Source: an uncultured Anderseniella sp. (GTDB taxonomy: Bacteria; Pseudomonadota; Alphaproteobacteria; Rhizobiales; Aestuariivirgaceae). From it: DNA of 64,000 bases. The notes below the pieces were generated by a model that had not been told where the DNA came from, did no database searches, and saw only the letters and a program-made list of their open reading frames with translations. A program made the position numbers and the translations under genes. Of this stretch, positions 55,986 to 64,000 are shown in pieces (the stretch's first letter is position 1; every line of letters begins with the position of its first letter). The stretch covers positions 372,001 through 436,000 of the forward strand of contig CANKYU010000002.1 in the NCBI GenBank assembly GCA_947488295.1. The letters are read 5' to 3'.

Positions 55986-57443
55986 ATGGCCTCCAGCCTG
56001 ATGATCCAGGGAGCCGGTTCCAATGTCGGCAAGTCCATGCTTGTGGCAGGGCTGGCGCGTGCCCTGACACTGCGCGGACTGAAGGTGTTGCCGTTCAAGC
56101 CGCAGAACATGTCAAACAACGCCGCGGTTACAGCGGACGGCGGTGAGATCGGGCGGGCACAGGCGTTGCAGGCACGCGCCTGCAATGTGGAACCGGTGAT
56201 CGACATGAACCCGGTGCTGTTGAAACCGGAAACCGAAACCGGGGCCCAGGTGGTGGTGCACGGCAAACGGCTGACCAGCGTCAGGGCGCGCGATTATGCG
56301 GACCTGAAGCCGCAACTCATGGATGCGGTGCTGGCCAGCTTCAACCGCTTGCAGGCACAAGCCGATATTGTCCTGGTGGAAGGCGCAGGCAGCCCGGCGG
56401 AAGTCAACCTGCGCGCCGGCGACATCGCCAATATGGGGTTCGCGCGCGCCGCCAATGTGCCGGTTATCCTGACCGGTGACATCGACCGGGGCGGGGTGAT
56501 TGCACAGCTTGTCGGCACCCAAAATGTCATTGACCCGCAGGACGCTGCCTTGATCACCGGCTTTCTGATCAATAAGTTTCGAGGCGATATATCATTGTTT
56601 GATGGTGGCTACAGATTGATCGAGCAACAGACAGGATGGACAGGATACGGGGTCATCCCGTGGTTCGATGACGCTCACAAGCTGCCGGCAGAGGACGCCC
56701 TGGATATTGGCGGGAAGTCAGGCAACGGTGATTTCAAGGTGGTGTGCCCGGTGCTGGCGAGGATCGCCAATTTCGATGATCTGGACCCGCTCAAGGCAAC
56801 GCCCGGCGTCAGCGTGGAAATGGTGAGGGCCGGCAACGCGTTGCCGGGCGATGCCGACCTGGTCATCCTGCCGGGCTCAAAATCAACCCGCGGCGATCTG
56901 GAGTTCCTGCGCCAACAGGGCTGGGACATCGACATTGCCGCCCATGTCAGGCGCAGCGGGCATGTGTTGGGCCTGTGTGGCGGCTACCAGATGCTGGGCC
57001 GCACAATCGCCGACCCTGACGGCATTGAAGGTCCCGCCGGCACCACGCAGGGCCTGGGCCTGCTGGACGTGGAAACCACCATGATCCCCGACAAGACACT
57101 GACACAGGTCAGTGCAAAACACCTTGCCAGTGACTGTGATGTCACCGGGTACGAAATTCACATCGGCCGCACCGACGGACCGGACCGGGCCCGGCCGATG
57201 CTGGAAATCGACGGCCGGGCCGAAGGCGCCATGTCGGCCAACGGCCGCATCATGGGCAGCTATGTGCACGGCATTTTCAGTTGCGATGAGTTCAGGACCG
57301 GTTTTGTGAACCGGATGGGTGCCAGTGCAGAAGCATCCCCTTACGAGAAAAGCATCGATACGACACTGGATAAGCTGGCAGAGCATCTTGAAGCATATGT
57401 CAACATAGATGGTCTGCTCGAAATCCGCCTCAACAAAGCATGA
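55986..57443 (+). CDS. cobQ: Cobyric acid synthase
   Basis: 485 aa. N-terminal ATP site [17 protein letters not shown] and [13 protein letters not shown]-terminal amidotransferase with Cys in [11 protein letters not shown] and His in SYVHGIF. Amidates carboxylates b, d, e and g. The ATG at 55986 is preferred over a TTG at 55983. Last gene of the cobW unit; the next gene runs opposite. Confidence 0.95.
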   Translation: MASSLMIQGAGSNVGKSMLVAGLARALTLRGLKVLPFKPQNMSNNAAVTADGGEIGRAQALQARACNVEPVIDMNPVLLKPETETGAQVVVHGKRLTSVRARDYADLKPQLMDAVLASFNRLQAQADIVLVEGAGSPAEVNLRAGDIANMGFARAANVPVILTGDIDRGGVIAQLVGTQNVIDPQDAALITGFLINKFRGDISLFDGGYRLIEQQTGWTGYGVIPWFDDAHKLPAEDALDIGGKSGNGDFKVVCPVLARIANFDDLDPLKATPGVSVEMVRAGNALPGDADLVILPGSKSTRGDLEFLRQQGWDIDIAAHVRRSGHVLGLCGGYQMLGRTIADPDGIEGPAGTTQGLGLLDVETTMIPDKTLTQVSAKHLASDCDVTGYEIHIGRTDGPDRARPMLEIDGRAEGAMSANGRIMGSYVHGIFSCDEFRTGFVNRMGASAEASPYEKSIDTTLDKLAEHLEAYVNIDGLLEIRLNKA

Positions 57444-57480
57444 TCCACCTGCATTGAAGTATTGTCGAAAGTGGTTCATT

Positions 57481-58200
57481 TCAAACATCGGGCTGATCGA
57501 ACTCGGCTCCTCCACCAACGGCGTGGCGTAGTGCGGCTCGAGCGATCAAACGAGTCGAATCGAGTGTCGGCAGCGAAGAATTGGTGTCATCGATTATCAG
57601 AGGGATTTCGGTGCACCCCAATATCACAGCGTCGCATCCGTCATCCTTCATTCGATCGATTACACCTTGATAGTAGGTAATGGAGTCTGGCCTAAAAACG
57701 CTATTGACCAGTTCGTCCATGATAATACGATTGATTTCAGTGCGCTGTATGTCGGTCGGCAACATCCATGTCTGATCATAAAGAGCCAGCTTCTCGGGAT
57801 AGACATTGCTTGCCATGAGCCACTCCGTTCCCAGCAAGGCGAGACAACGGAATCCGCGGCTTCTGGCCTCCGCCGCAACGACCTCCGCAATGTGAAGCCA
57901 AGGGAGTGGTGATCTTTTTTCAACGTACTCAAAAGCCTGATGAATCGTGTTGTCAGGGCAGATGAGGAAGTCGGCTCCGCTTCGAGCCAACCGTTCCGCT
58001 GATGCAAGCATGAGATTACCAACACCCTCCAGATCACCACCGTCGAGACACTCAACGTAGTCAGCAAGCGAAGGCGTATGCATTGATACTTCGGGATGTG
58101 CGTGCGCACCGAGGAGAGCCGCACCTTCCACACAAATGGTCTTATAGCATAGAGCGGCTCCTTCAGCAGAGCATCCAACAATACCTATATGCCGGCTCAT
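57481..58200 (-). CDS. Aspartate/glutamate racemase family protein
   Basis: 239 aa. The two catalytic cysteines of the family are in ICPDNT (N-terminal half) and LGCTEIPLII (C-terminal half), so a racemase or related isomerase/hydantoin-racemase activity is likely. No substrate is clear. It is not a B12 enzyme but sits inside the cob locus, between cobQ and cobD, on the opposite strand to cobQ, and is less GC-rich than its neighbours. The start is the ATG at 58200; a TTG directly upstream is possible. Confidence 0.85.
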   Translation of the reverse strand: MSRHIGIVGCSAEGAALCYKTICVEGAALLGAHAHPEVSMHTPSLADYVECLDGGDLEGVGNLMLASAERLARSGADFLICPDNTIHQAFEYVEKRSPLPWLHIAEVVAAEARSRGFRCLALLGTEWLMASNVYPEKLALYDQTWMLPTDIQRTEINRIIMDELVNSVFRPDSITYYQGVIDRMKDDGCDAVILGCTEIPLIIDDTNSSLPTLDSTRLIARAALRHAVGGGAEFDQPDV

Positions 58201-58300
58201 CAAAGGATTTCCTTGTCACACAATTGAAGTTGGGCAGTTTGTCCGCAAAGCTGCAGTAACGCTTAATACGCAATGATCACCATAATGTTGGCTGGCGAAA

Positions 58301-59272
58301 TCAAAAACTCGCCCCATAAATCAGGACCGCTAGAACAAGCAGCAAGCCGGCAATGACCGCCAGGCAGCGCTTCAGCATGGCCAGCGCATCACCGATGGTT
58401 GCTGCATCCGGGTCAGGCGCGCCGTCATTGACCCACGGGTGCTGCTCAAGTCTGTCACCATAAGTGCGCGGACCACTCAGGCGGCAGTTCAGGCCCGCCG
58501 CCATGGCTGCTTCCGGCCAGCCGGCATTGGGCGAGCGGTGCAGGTGCGCATCGCGGCGCATGACCTGCCAGGCCCGTTGCCGGTCAGGTGACACCAGCAC
58601 AAAGCAAAGCCCGGTCAGGCGCGCCGGTATCCAGTTCACCAGATCATCGAGCCGGGCCGCCGGTTTGCCATAGGCTTCATATTTGTCGTTGCGATACCCG
58701 ATCATGGAATCCAGCGTATTGATCGCCTTGTAGGCGGCAATGCCCGGCAGGCCGAACAGCACCCCCCAGAACAACGGCGCCGTTATCCCGTCGGAGGTGT
58801 TTTCGGCAAGGCTTTCAATGGCAGAGCGCGCAATGCCGGGTTCATCCAATGCTGCCGGATCACGGCCTACGATCATCGATACCGCAGTGCGGGCACGCTC
58901 TATATTGCCTGCAGCAAGCGGCTTCTGCACATCCGCCACATGATCGTGCAGGGACCGCGCGGCCAGCAGCGGCCAGGCCAGCAGCGCGCCAAACACAACA
59001 CCCACAATGCCGCCCGGCAACACGGCCTGCAATGCCAGTCCCGCGACAGCGCAAACCGCCACGACGAACAGGCTGGATACGGCTCCGACCATGATGCGGT
59101 GACCGCGTGTTGAACCCTGCCGGTTCAGCCTGGCGTCAAGCTGTGAAATCAGGTGCCCGATCCAGGTCACCGGGTGACCGATGCGGGTAAACAGCCAACG
59201 AGGCCAGCCAAACAGCCAGTCGAGCAGCAATGCCAGCGCCATTGTCAGTGCGAATGTCATGGACGTTGCCAT
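58301..59272 (-). CDS. cobD: Adenosylcobinamide-phosphate synthase
   Basis: 323-residue membrane protein (CbiB/CobD family) that attaches the aminopropanol phosphate arm to adenosylcobyric acid. Conserved segments DWLFGWPRWLFTRIGHPVTWIG, SLAENTSDGITAPLFWG, AYKAINTLDSMIGYRNDKYEAYG and SPNAGWPEAAMA. Divergent from cobP across about 60 bp. Confidence 0.94.
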   Translation of the reverse strand: MATSMTFALTMALALLLDWLFGWPRWLFTRIGHPVTWIGHLISQLDARLNRQGSTRGHRIMVGAVSSLFVVAVCAVAGLALQAVLPGGIVGVVFGALLAWPLLAARSLHDHVADVQKPLAAGNIERARTAVSMIVGRDPAALDEPGIARSAIESLAENTSDGITAPLFWGVLFGLPGIAAYKAINTLDSMIGYRNDKYEAYGKPAARLDDLVNWIPARLTGLCFVLVSPDRQRAWQVMRRDAHLHRSPNAGWPEAAMAAGLNCRLSGPRTYGDRLEQHPWVNDGAPDPDAATIGDALAMLKRCLAVIAGLLLVLAVLIYGASF

Positions 59273-59331
59273 ACCAGTCTGGTTTCATCACGCCAAGCGG
59301 CTTGTTCTTTGCGCACCCTGAGGGTAGGACA

Positions 59332-59868
59332 ATGGCCATTATGACAGGTCCTTCACCCCTCATGACCCTCATCCTCGGTGGCGCCCGGTCCGGCAAGTCC
59401 TCGCGCGCCCAGTCGCTTGCGGAAGCAGCAGGCCGCAAGCGCTGCTACTTGGCGACCGCGCAAGCCTTTGACGGTGAAATGAAACAGCGGATTGCAGCGC
59501 ACCGGGCCCAACGCGGCGACAACTGGTCGACACTGGAAGCGCCGCTGGATCTTGCCGATGCCATTGCCGATGCGGGCAGGTCCGGTGACGTCGTTCTGAT
59601 CGACTGCCTTACGTTGTGGCTGTCAAACCTGATGCATCACGAGCGCAACATTGGCGAAGAAACCGACCGGCTGATTGCAGCACTCAAGGCGTGCCCGGTG
59701 CCGGTTATCATCGTGTCCAACGAGGTTGGCCTGTCGATCGTGCCGGAAAACCGGCTGGCGCGGGCATTCCGTGATGCCCAGGGCAGACTCAACCAGGATA
59801 TTGCCGCTGTGGCAGACATTGTGGAACTGGTCGCAGCCGGCCTGCCGCTGAAGCTCAAGGGGCAATAA
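59332..59868 (+). CDS. cobP: Bifunctional adenosylcobinamide kinase / guanylyltransferase
   Basis: 178 aa. P-loop GGARSGKSS, then LIDCLTLWLSNLM and VSNEVGLSIVPENRLAR. Phosphorylates adenosylcobinamide and adds GMP. GAGGGTAGGA precedes the ATG at 59332; a second ATG lies at 59341. Divergent from cobD, convergent with the DUF1636 gene. Confidence 0.94.
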   Translation: MAIMTGPSPLMTLILGGARSGKSSRAQSLAEAAGRKRCYLATAQAFDGEMKQRIAAHRAQRGDNWSTLEAPLDLADAIADAGRSGDVVLIDCLTLWLSNLMHHERNIGEETDRLIAALKACPVPVIIVSNEVGLSIVPENRLARAFRDAQGRLNQDIAAVADIVELVAAGLPLKLKGQ

Positions 59869-59887
59869 CCGCTTACCCGGCCTAAAT

Positions 59888-60262
59888 TCAATCCAGCGGC
59901 GGGATACGGGCAACAAAATGCCCCTTAACGCCTTGCGGCCATTGCTTGAACGGCACCACGCCGGTGTCGCTGGCGGCATGACCTGCTGCATATTCAACCA
60001 GGGCGGAGGCTGCGTCCTCACCGGGTTCAAACGAGCCCAGAACGTAGGCCAGCTTGCCGTCTGCCGAAATGGCGACATTGCAGCCATGCTCGCATCCCAT
60101 CAGGCACGATACGCCGCGCACATCGACACCATCCACACCACCGGCAGCCTTGACGACGCTTGCCAGCATGGCTTCGCCGCACGGTGTGCGTTGCTTGTCT
60201 TCGCGCACAGCCGGCTGGCGGCAGGTGGTACAAACAGTGATCGTGGTGGGCATGGACGACAT
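59888..60262 (-). CDS. DUF1636 family metal-binding-type protein
   Basis: 124 aa, with the DUF1636 thioredoxin-like ferredoxin pattern: TVCTTCR near the N-terminus and CLMGCEHGCNVAIS in the middle, giving five cysteines able to bind a metal or Fe-S cluster. Genes of this family occur in bacterial B12 loci, often near cobW, but have no proven function. Start at 60262 or the ATG at 60253; neither has a strong ribosome site. A longer start at 60307 is less likely. Confidence 0.82.
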   Translation of the reverse strand: MSSMPTTITVCTTCRQPAVREDKQRTPCGEAMLASVVKAAGGVDGVDVRGVSCLMGCEHGCNVAISADGKLAYVLGSFEPGEDAASALVEYAAGHAASDTGVVPFKQWPQGVKGHFVARIPPLD

Positions 60263-60370
60263 GAGCAACGGCTTTCGAAACAAAACGGCCTGCCAAGCAG
60301 GAAACAAAGCCAGCTTTTACACGATCACGAAGCGGGTTGGCGAGGGCAAATGCTTGCCGACAGGCGGAAT

Positions 60371-60976
60371 TCAACCCTGCTTTGAACAGCGTCCGCCCGG
60401 GCGCACCTTGCGCGGAGAAATTGTCGCGCTGGTGCCGAAGCAGGTAATTACGATTTCGCCGTTGGTCGTGCAGATGCTCGACTGGAACATGACCGGCTTG
60501 TCGGCCAGCACCCGGGCGTTCCCGATCGCAAAGGCACTCACGATGTCGTTGTGCCGCGACTGGCAGGCTTTTCTGTTGTCACTGGATTTGCGCGCAGCGA
60601 AATCGATGATGCGGGCCGTGCCGGCAGCCCCGGGAACAAGCCAGTCTGCAAACTCTTCGGGAAGCACAACCGGCGTGACCGGCGCCACGGTTTCGCGATC
60701 CGCCTTGTCGGAGCGGGCATTCACAACGACCTGCCTGACGGCCGGGCGCCGGATGGACCTCAGAACAGCCAGACGGTCGGATTTCGTGTGGCCCCAGGTC
60801 AGTCTGGATTTTCTGATGACGGTTTCCGTGCGCGCGGCAACAGCCGCTGCGGGCGCCGCCACGCTGGCCGATGATCGCGCGTCAAGAGCCTGCCAGGAAA
60901 ACACCGGAAGCAGCGCAAGCGCTGACACTGCAAGACCGGTGCGCACAGCCTGAGGTATTGCCGATTTCTGTGTCAT
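60371..60976 (-). CDS. Exported protein of unknown function at the Tad locus
   Basis: 201 residues from the ATG at 60976, with a signal peptide (about 12-38, ALLPVFSWQALDA). The mature protein is basic, with two late cysteines (SSICTTNGEIVITCFG) that may form a disulfide. No family is recognised. It starts 7 nt after the stop of the TPR lipoprotein gene, so the two are one operon. Confidence 0.6.
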   Translation of the reverse strand: MTQKSAIPQAVRTGLAVSALALLPVFSWQALDARSSASVAAPAAAVAARTETVIRKSRLTWGHTKSDRLAVLRSIRRPAVRQVVVNARSDKADRETVAPVTPVVLPEEFADWLVPGAAGTARIIDFAARKSSDNRKACQSRHNDIVSAFAIGNARVLADKPVMFQSSICTTNGEIVITCFGTSATISPRKVRPGGRCSKQG

Positions 60977-60983
60977 GACGCTA

Positions 60984-61568
60984 TCAGGCTTTTTCGCGCA
61001 CGATGCGCTTGCCGCTCTGATTGAGCAATTCAAGATTGTTGCGGATAATCGGGTTGTCAGGCTCACGCTCGTAGGCTGCCAGGAAATGCTGCCGCGCCTT
61101 GTTGAGATCGCCGCGCAGCAACTGGGAGTAACCCAGATTGTTGAGCATCATCGTGTTGTGGCCGACAAGTTTAATGGCATGTGCATAAGCGCGATCTGCC
61201 AGGTCGAAGCGGCGCAGCCGATCGTAGGAAGCCGCCAGGCCGATCCAGGCTTCCACATCACGCGGCGATACTTCCACCGCCTTGCGATAGCTTTTCTCCG
61301 CCAGGCCAAAGCGCCCTTCGCGAAACTCGCCTTTTGCAGTTGCCAGTAGATTATCAGACGCATGGAATGGCGCACGGCCGGCATGATGCTTTGTGCCTGT
61401 TTCACCCTGCAGATGATCCGACGTTGCCGGATTAGACCCCGGCAGAAGCGGTGACGTCTCGGTTATGCCCGCGCCGAAATCCGCCACATGGCTCAATGAG
61501 AACCCTTGTGAGCAGCCGCTGACACCCAGCGCCAGAACGCTCGTAATAATTAATTGAGTAAACTTCAT
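60984..61568 (-). CDS. TPR lipoprotein, TadD-like
   Basis: 194 residues. GGGAGGG precedes the ATG at 61568. The lipobox GVSGC puts the lipid on Cys19. TPR repeats run from about 75 to 185 (FGLAEKSYRKAVEVSPRDVEAWIGLAASYDRL ... NNLGYSQLLRGDLNKARQHFLAAYEREP). It resembles TadD, the pilotin-like lipoprotein of Flp/Tad pilus systems, and is divergent from cpaB. The role is inferred from fold and position. Confidence 0.82.
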   Translation of the reverse strand: MKFTQLIITSVLALGVSGCSQGFSLSHVADFGAGITETSPLLPGSNPATSDHLQGETGTKHHAGRAPFHASDNLLATAKGEFREGRFGLAEKSYRKAVEVSPRDVEAWIGLAASYDRLRRFDLADRAYAHAIKLVGHNTMMLNNLGYSQLLRGDLNKARQHFLAAYEREPDNPIIRNNLELLNQSGKRIVREKA

Positions 61569-61823
61569 AGTTCGCCCTCCCAAATTCAGACTCAGGCAGG
61601 CATTATGACGAAGGTCCGTGAAAGAACATTCATCATATCCATTCAAATTTTCTACAAAATCCAAACATTAAATTTTTATGAAGATAAGACTTCTGAATAC
61701 TATTGATTACATTTTTCCGCATTAGTGAACGAACACTTTACTGTATTATCACTTAGCGCTCTTTAAGTGCCGCCCTATCATGTATCTTGTCTGCAATTCT
61801 ACTGATTTCTGGGAGGCATCGGG
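61569..61823. promoter_or_regulatory. AT-rich divergent promoter region of the Tad locus
   Basis: 255 bp between the TadD-like gene and cpaB. The middle (about 61640-61760) is very AT-rich with runs of A and T, unlike the GC-rich flanks, and must hold promoters for both directions. I cannot place -35/-10 boxes with confidence. Confidence 0.5.
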
Positions 61824-62807
61824 ATGGCAGAAAACACGACGCGGCGCGAGTGGCGCGGCAAGCATCACACACGAACCGGCAAGCAGCTGGGCGGCGGACT
61901 GGGCGGCCTGAATATGTCGAACAAGGCCGGACGCATCTTTGCGCTGGGCTGTATCGCACTGGTGTCGGGCATCGTCGGGGCGACCATTACCAGTCAGGTT
62001 TTCGCATTCAAGTATCGCAACATGGAAACGGCTGCCGTTGTAGAACCTGCTCCCGCGGAGCCACAACTGACAATGTCCACCGTACTGGTTGCAACTCGCA
62101 CCCTACGCTTTGGAGACAAGGTGGACAGCGCCGCGGTTCGCGCCACCAAGTGGATCGCAGGCACCGAACCGGCTGGATCGTTCAAGACCCTTGAAGAGTT
62201 TCAGGCCGGGGTCGAGGCACGTGCCGCGCTGGGGCCAATCGAGGTCGACGAACCCATACTTGCTGCAAAGGTGACAGGCCCGGGTGAACGCCCGACGCTG
62301 TCGGCCCTGGTGGAAGACAATATGCGCGCGTTGACCGTACCGGTCGACGAAGTGTTTGGCGTGGCCGGCTTCATCCTGCCGGGAGACCGGGTGGATGTCG
62401 TGCTGACGCGGGTACTGAAACCAGGTGATCCGACGACATCACAGGCGGATGTACTGGTGCAGAACGTCAAGGTACTGGCCATCGATCAACAGGCTGACCA
62501 GCGTCTTGATGCGCCGAGCGTATCAAGTGCGGTTACGCTGGAAGTAGATACAGAGATGTCGCAGAAGCTGGCACTTGGCAGATCCGTCGGGCGGTTGTCG
62601 CTGACACTGCGGGCCGCCGGATCTGCACATCGTGCCGATGTCGGCTCGGTGTCCATGGCTGATCTGGCAGGCGGCAGCAAACGCCGGCGCGCCATGACAA
62701 TCGTGCGCGGTGTCGGTGGCAAATCTACCACTTCATCCGGCCAATCAGCAGCTGCTGCTCAGGCGGTGCCGGTGCAGGTGCCGGTCCAGGCCATCGCAAC
62801 AGAATAG
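61824..62807 (+). CDS. cpaB: Flp pilus assembly protein CpaB
   Basis: 327 aa. One membrane helix (about 36-60) after a basic N-terminus, then an SAF/RcpC domain (TVLVATRTLRFGDKV ... MRALTVPVDEVFGVAGFILPGDRVDVVLTR). It is a periplasmic partner of the CpaC secretin in Tad pilus export. GGAGG precedes the ATG at 61824. cpaC follows after 80 nt. Confidence 0.92.
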   Translation: MAENTTRREWRGKHHTRTGKQLGGGLGGLNMSNKAGRIFALGCIALVSGIVGATITSQVFAFKYRNMETAAVVEPAPAEPQLTMSTVLVATRTLRFGDKVDSAAVRATKWIAGTEPAGSFKTLEEFQAGVEARAALGPIEVDEPILAAKVTGPGERPTLSALVEDNMRALTVPVDEVFGVAGFILPGDRVDVVLTRVLKPGDPTTSQADVLVQNVKVLAIDQQADQRLDAPSVSSAVTLEVDTEMSQKLALGRSVGRLSLTLRAAGSAHRADVGSVSMADLAGGSKRRRAMTIVRGVGGKSTTSSGQSAAAAQAVPVQVPVQAIATE

Positions 62808-62887
62808 AGTTATAGCAAAGGGAGCGCCCTGGATGATCTGTCACAACAGATATCACGGATCAGAATTGGCGCGCAGGGAGACAGACA

Positions 62888-64000
62888 ATGAGTATAATCA
62901 CAAACACGCTGCCCGGCAGTAGCTTGCGCGATATGATGGCCCGCCTCGTGGTGGTGCTGGTCAGCTGCATGTTCGTGTGGACAGTGGCGATCAACCAGGC
63001 CGAGGCAACGACCAGGTTCAACCCCGGCACCAGTTCGATCATGCAGATGAAAGTGCCGGTCGGACAGTCCGAGACGGTCAAATCCGGCGCGGACATTTCC
63101 AACCTGGTTGTCGGCGATCCCGACATTGCCGATGCCTCACCGCTTGGCACCCGTTCGTTTTACATACTCGGGCGCAAGACCGGGCGTACCAATCTTTCGC
63201 TGTATGATGCCGACGACAAGCTTCTCGGCGTCATCAGTGTTGAGGTTACCTTCGACACCAAGGGGCTGAAAGATGCGCTTCGCACCGTCCTGCCCCGCGA
63301 AAAAATCAAGGTTCGCAGCGTTAACGGCCGGGTGCTTCTGCAAGGAGCCGTGCGCAGTTCAACCGCAGCAGCCCGCGCCATACAGGTGGCCAAGGACTTT
63401 GCCGGCGACAATGTGACCAACGCCATGACCGTTGGTGCAAGCCAGCAGGTTACCCTGGAAGTGCGCTTCATCGAGGCCAAACGCAATGCCAGCCGTGACC
63501 TGGGTGTCAACTACTCGGTCAGCGCCGGCGGCATCAGCTTCCAGCCGTTTGGCAATGCACTTGCCTCCAACGCCGCCACCGCCCCGTTTGGCCGCCTGAT
63601 TGCGGACATGCTGACCGGCGGCGCATCGGCTGACATCATCGTTCAGGCGCTGGAAAAGAAGGGCGCTGCACGCCGCCTTGCAGAACCAAACCTGACTGCG
63701 CTGTCAGGTGAAACGGCAAGCTTCCTGGCCGGTGGTGAATTTCCCGTGCCGGTTGCACAGGAAGACAACAAGATTTCCATCGAGTTCAAGAAGTTCGGCG
63801 TCAGCCTGGCGTTCACACCGACCGTTCTCGACAATGGCCTGATCAACCTGGCCATTGAACCTGAAGTCAGCGAGCTTGATTTCAGCCGCACAGTGACCAC
63901 CAGCGCCATTCAGATTCCAAGTCTGATCGTGCGGCGGACCAGAACTACGGTCGAGCTGCGCGATGGACAAAGCATTTCGATCGCCGGACTGCTGCAGACC
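62888..64000 (+). CDS. cpaC: Pilus assembly secretin CpaC, cut by the window edge
   Basis: The first 371 residues of the outer-membrane secretin of the Tad pilus. AGGGAG precedes the ATG at 62888. Signal peptide ends near residue 41 (NQAEA). The N-terminal secretin/BON-type part (VPVGQSETVKSGADISNLVVGDPDIAD) leads to the secretin domain (VTLEVRFIEAKRNASRDLGVNY ... AEPNLTALSGETASFLAGGEFPVPV). The frame stays open to the last base, so the gene continues outside. Confidence 0.93.
   Translation, partial: MSIITNTLPGSSLRDMMARLVVVLVSCMFVWTVAINQAEATTRFNPGTSSIMQMKVPVGQSETVKSGADISNLVVGDPDIADASPLGTRSFYILGRKTGRTNLSLYDADDKLLGVISVEVTFDTKGLKDALRTVLPREKIKVRSVNGRVLLQGAVRSSTAAARAIQVAKDFAGDNVTNAMTVGASQQVTLEVRFIEAKRNASRDLGVNYSVSAGGISFQPFGNALASNAATAPFGRLIADMLTGGASADIIVQALEKKGAARRLAEPNLTALSGETASFLAGGEFPVPVAQEDNKISIEFKKFGVSLAFTPTVLDNGLINLAIEPEVSELDFSRTVTTSAIQIPSLIVRRTRTTVELRDGQSISIAGLLQT

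Noticed and set aside
60263..60420. Cobalamin riboswitch on the minus strand before DUF1636
   Set aside because: The segment has short GC-rich repeats but no B12 box.

Overview
This window is a piece of an alphaproteobacterial chromosome. The order DUF2948-hisD-UPF0262-LMW phosphatase-maf-yacG-tRNA-Phe, a CpaB/CpaC (Tad) pilus locus and a cobalt-chelatase (CobN/CobW/HupE) vitamin B12 locus all suggest a Hyphomicrobiales (Rhizobiales)-like genome. The assignment comes from gene content and order, not from a database search. Most of the window is GC-rich with ATGA/GTGA start-stop overlaps. Two stretches are visibly AT-richer: the first 0.7 kb, and about 16.7-27.4 kb.

Layout. 1-0.7 kb: the 3' part of a SIR2-like protein cut by the window edge. 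0.9-16.7 kb: core genes, namely acetoacetate-CoA ligase, AsmA, moaE, a secreted nuclease, trkH, a small regulator with two unknown proteins, tRNA-Thr, murA, hisD, maf, yacG and tRNA-Phe. 16.9-27.3 kb: an island of secreted and cytosolic serine peptidases. It holds three trypsin-fold (S1) enzymes, one subtilisin (S8), a lipoprotein, two small exported proteins, a PAP2/haloperoxidase-fold protein and a large winged-helix regulator. 27.7-38.5 kb: ogt, a GNAT gene, a sorbosone/glucose dehydrogenase with cytochrome c, a tungstate (tup) transporter with a likely regulator, an ArsR-SRPBCC-YCII operon, a DM13 protein and an unknown membrane protein. 38.7-60.3 kb: a near-continuous cobalamin locus. 60.4-64 kb: the start of a Tad pilus locus running off the right edge.

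Main observation. The peptidase island carries four copies of one 17-bp sequence, consensus NTCACGNTSMRTTCACG. It is a direct repeat of TCACG with an 11-bp period, and one copy lies in front of each transcription unit: 18800-18816 on the minus strand, then 18918-18934, 21845-21861 and 26331-26347 on the plus strand. The copies end 52, 51, 52 and 65 nt before the start codons used here. Direct repeats at 11-bp spacing are what OmpR/SARP-type winged helices bind, and the island encodes such a protein behind one of the copies. The simplest reading is a self-contained, autoregulated peptidase regulon that I do not recognise as a described system.

The B12 locus mixes hallmarks of the two textbook routes. 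CbiX, CbiD and a CbiG-CobJ fusion belong to early cobalt insertion. CobN with CobW belongs to late insertion. A cobalamin riboswitch precedes hupE, and an intrinsic terminator separates hupE from cobW-cobN-cobO-cobQ.
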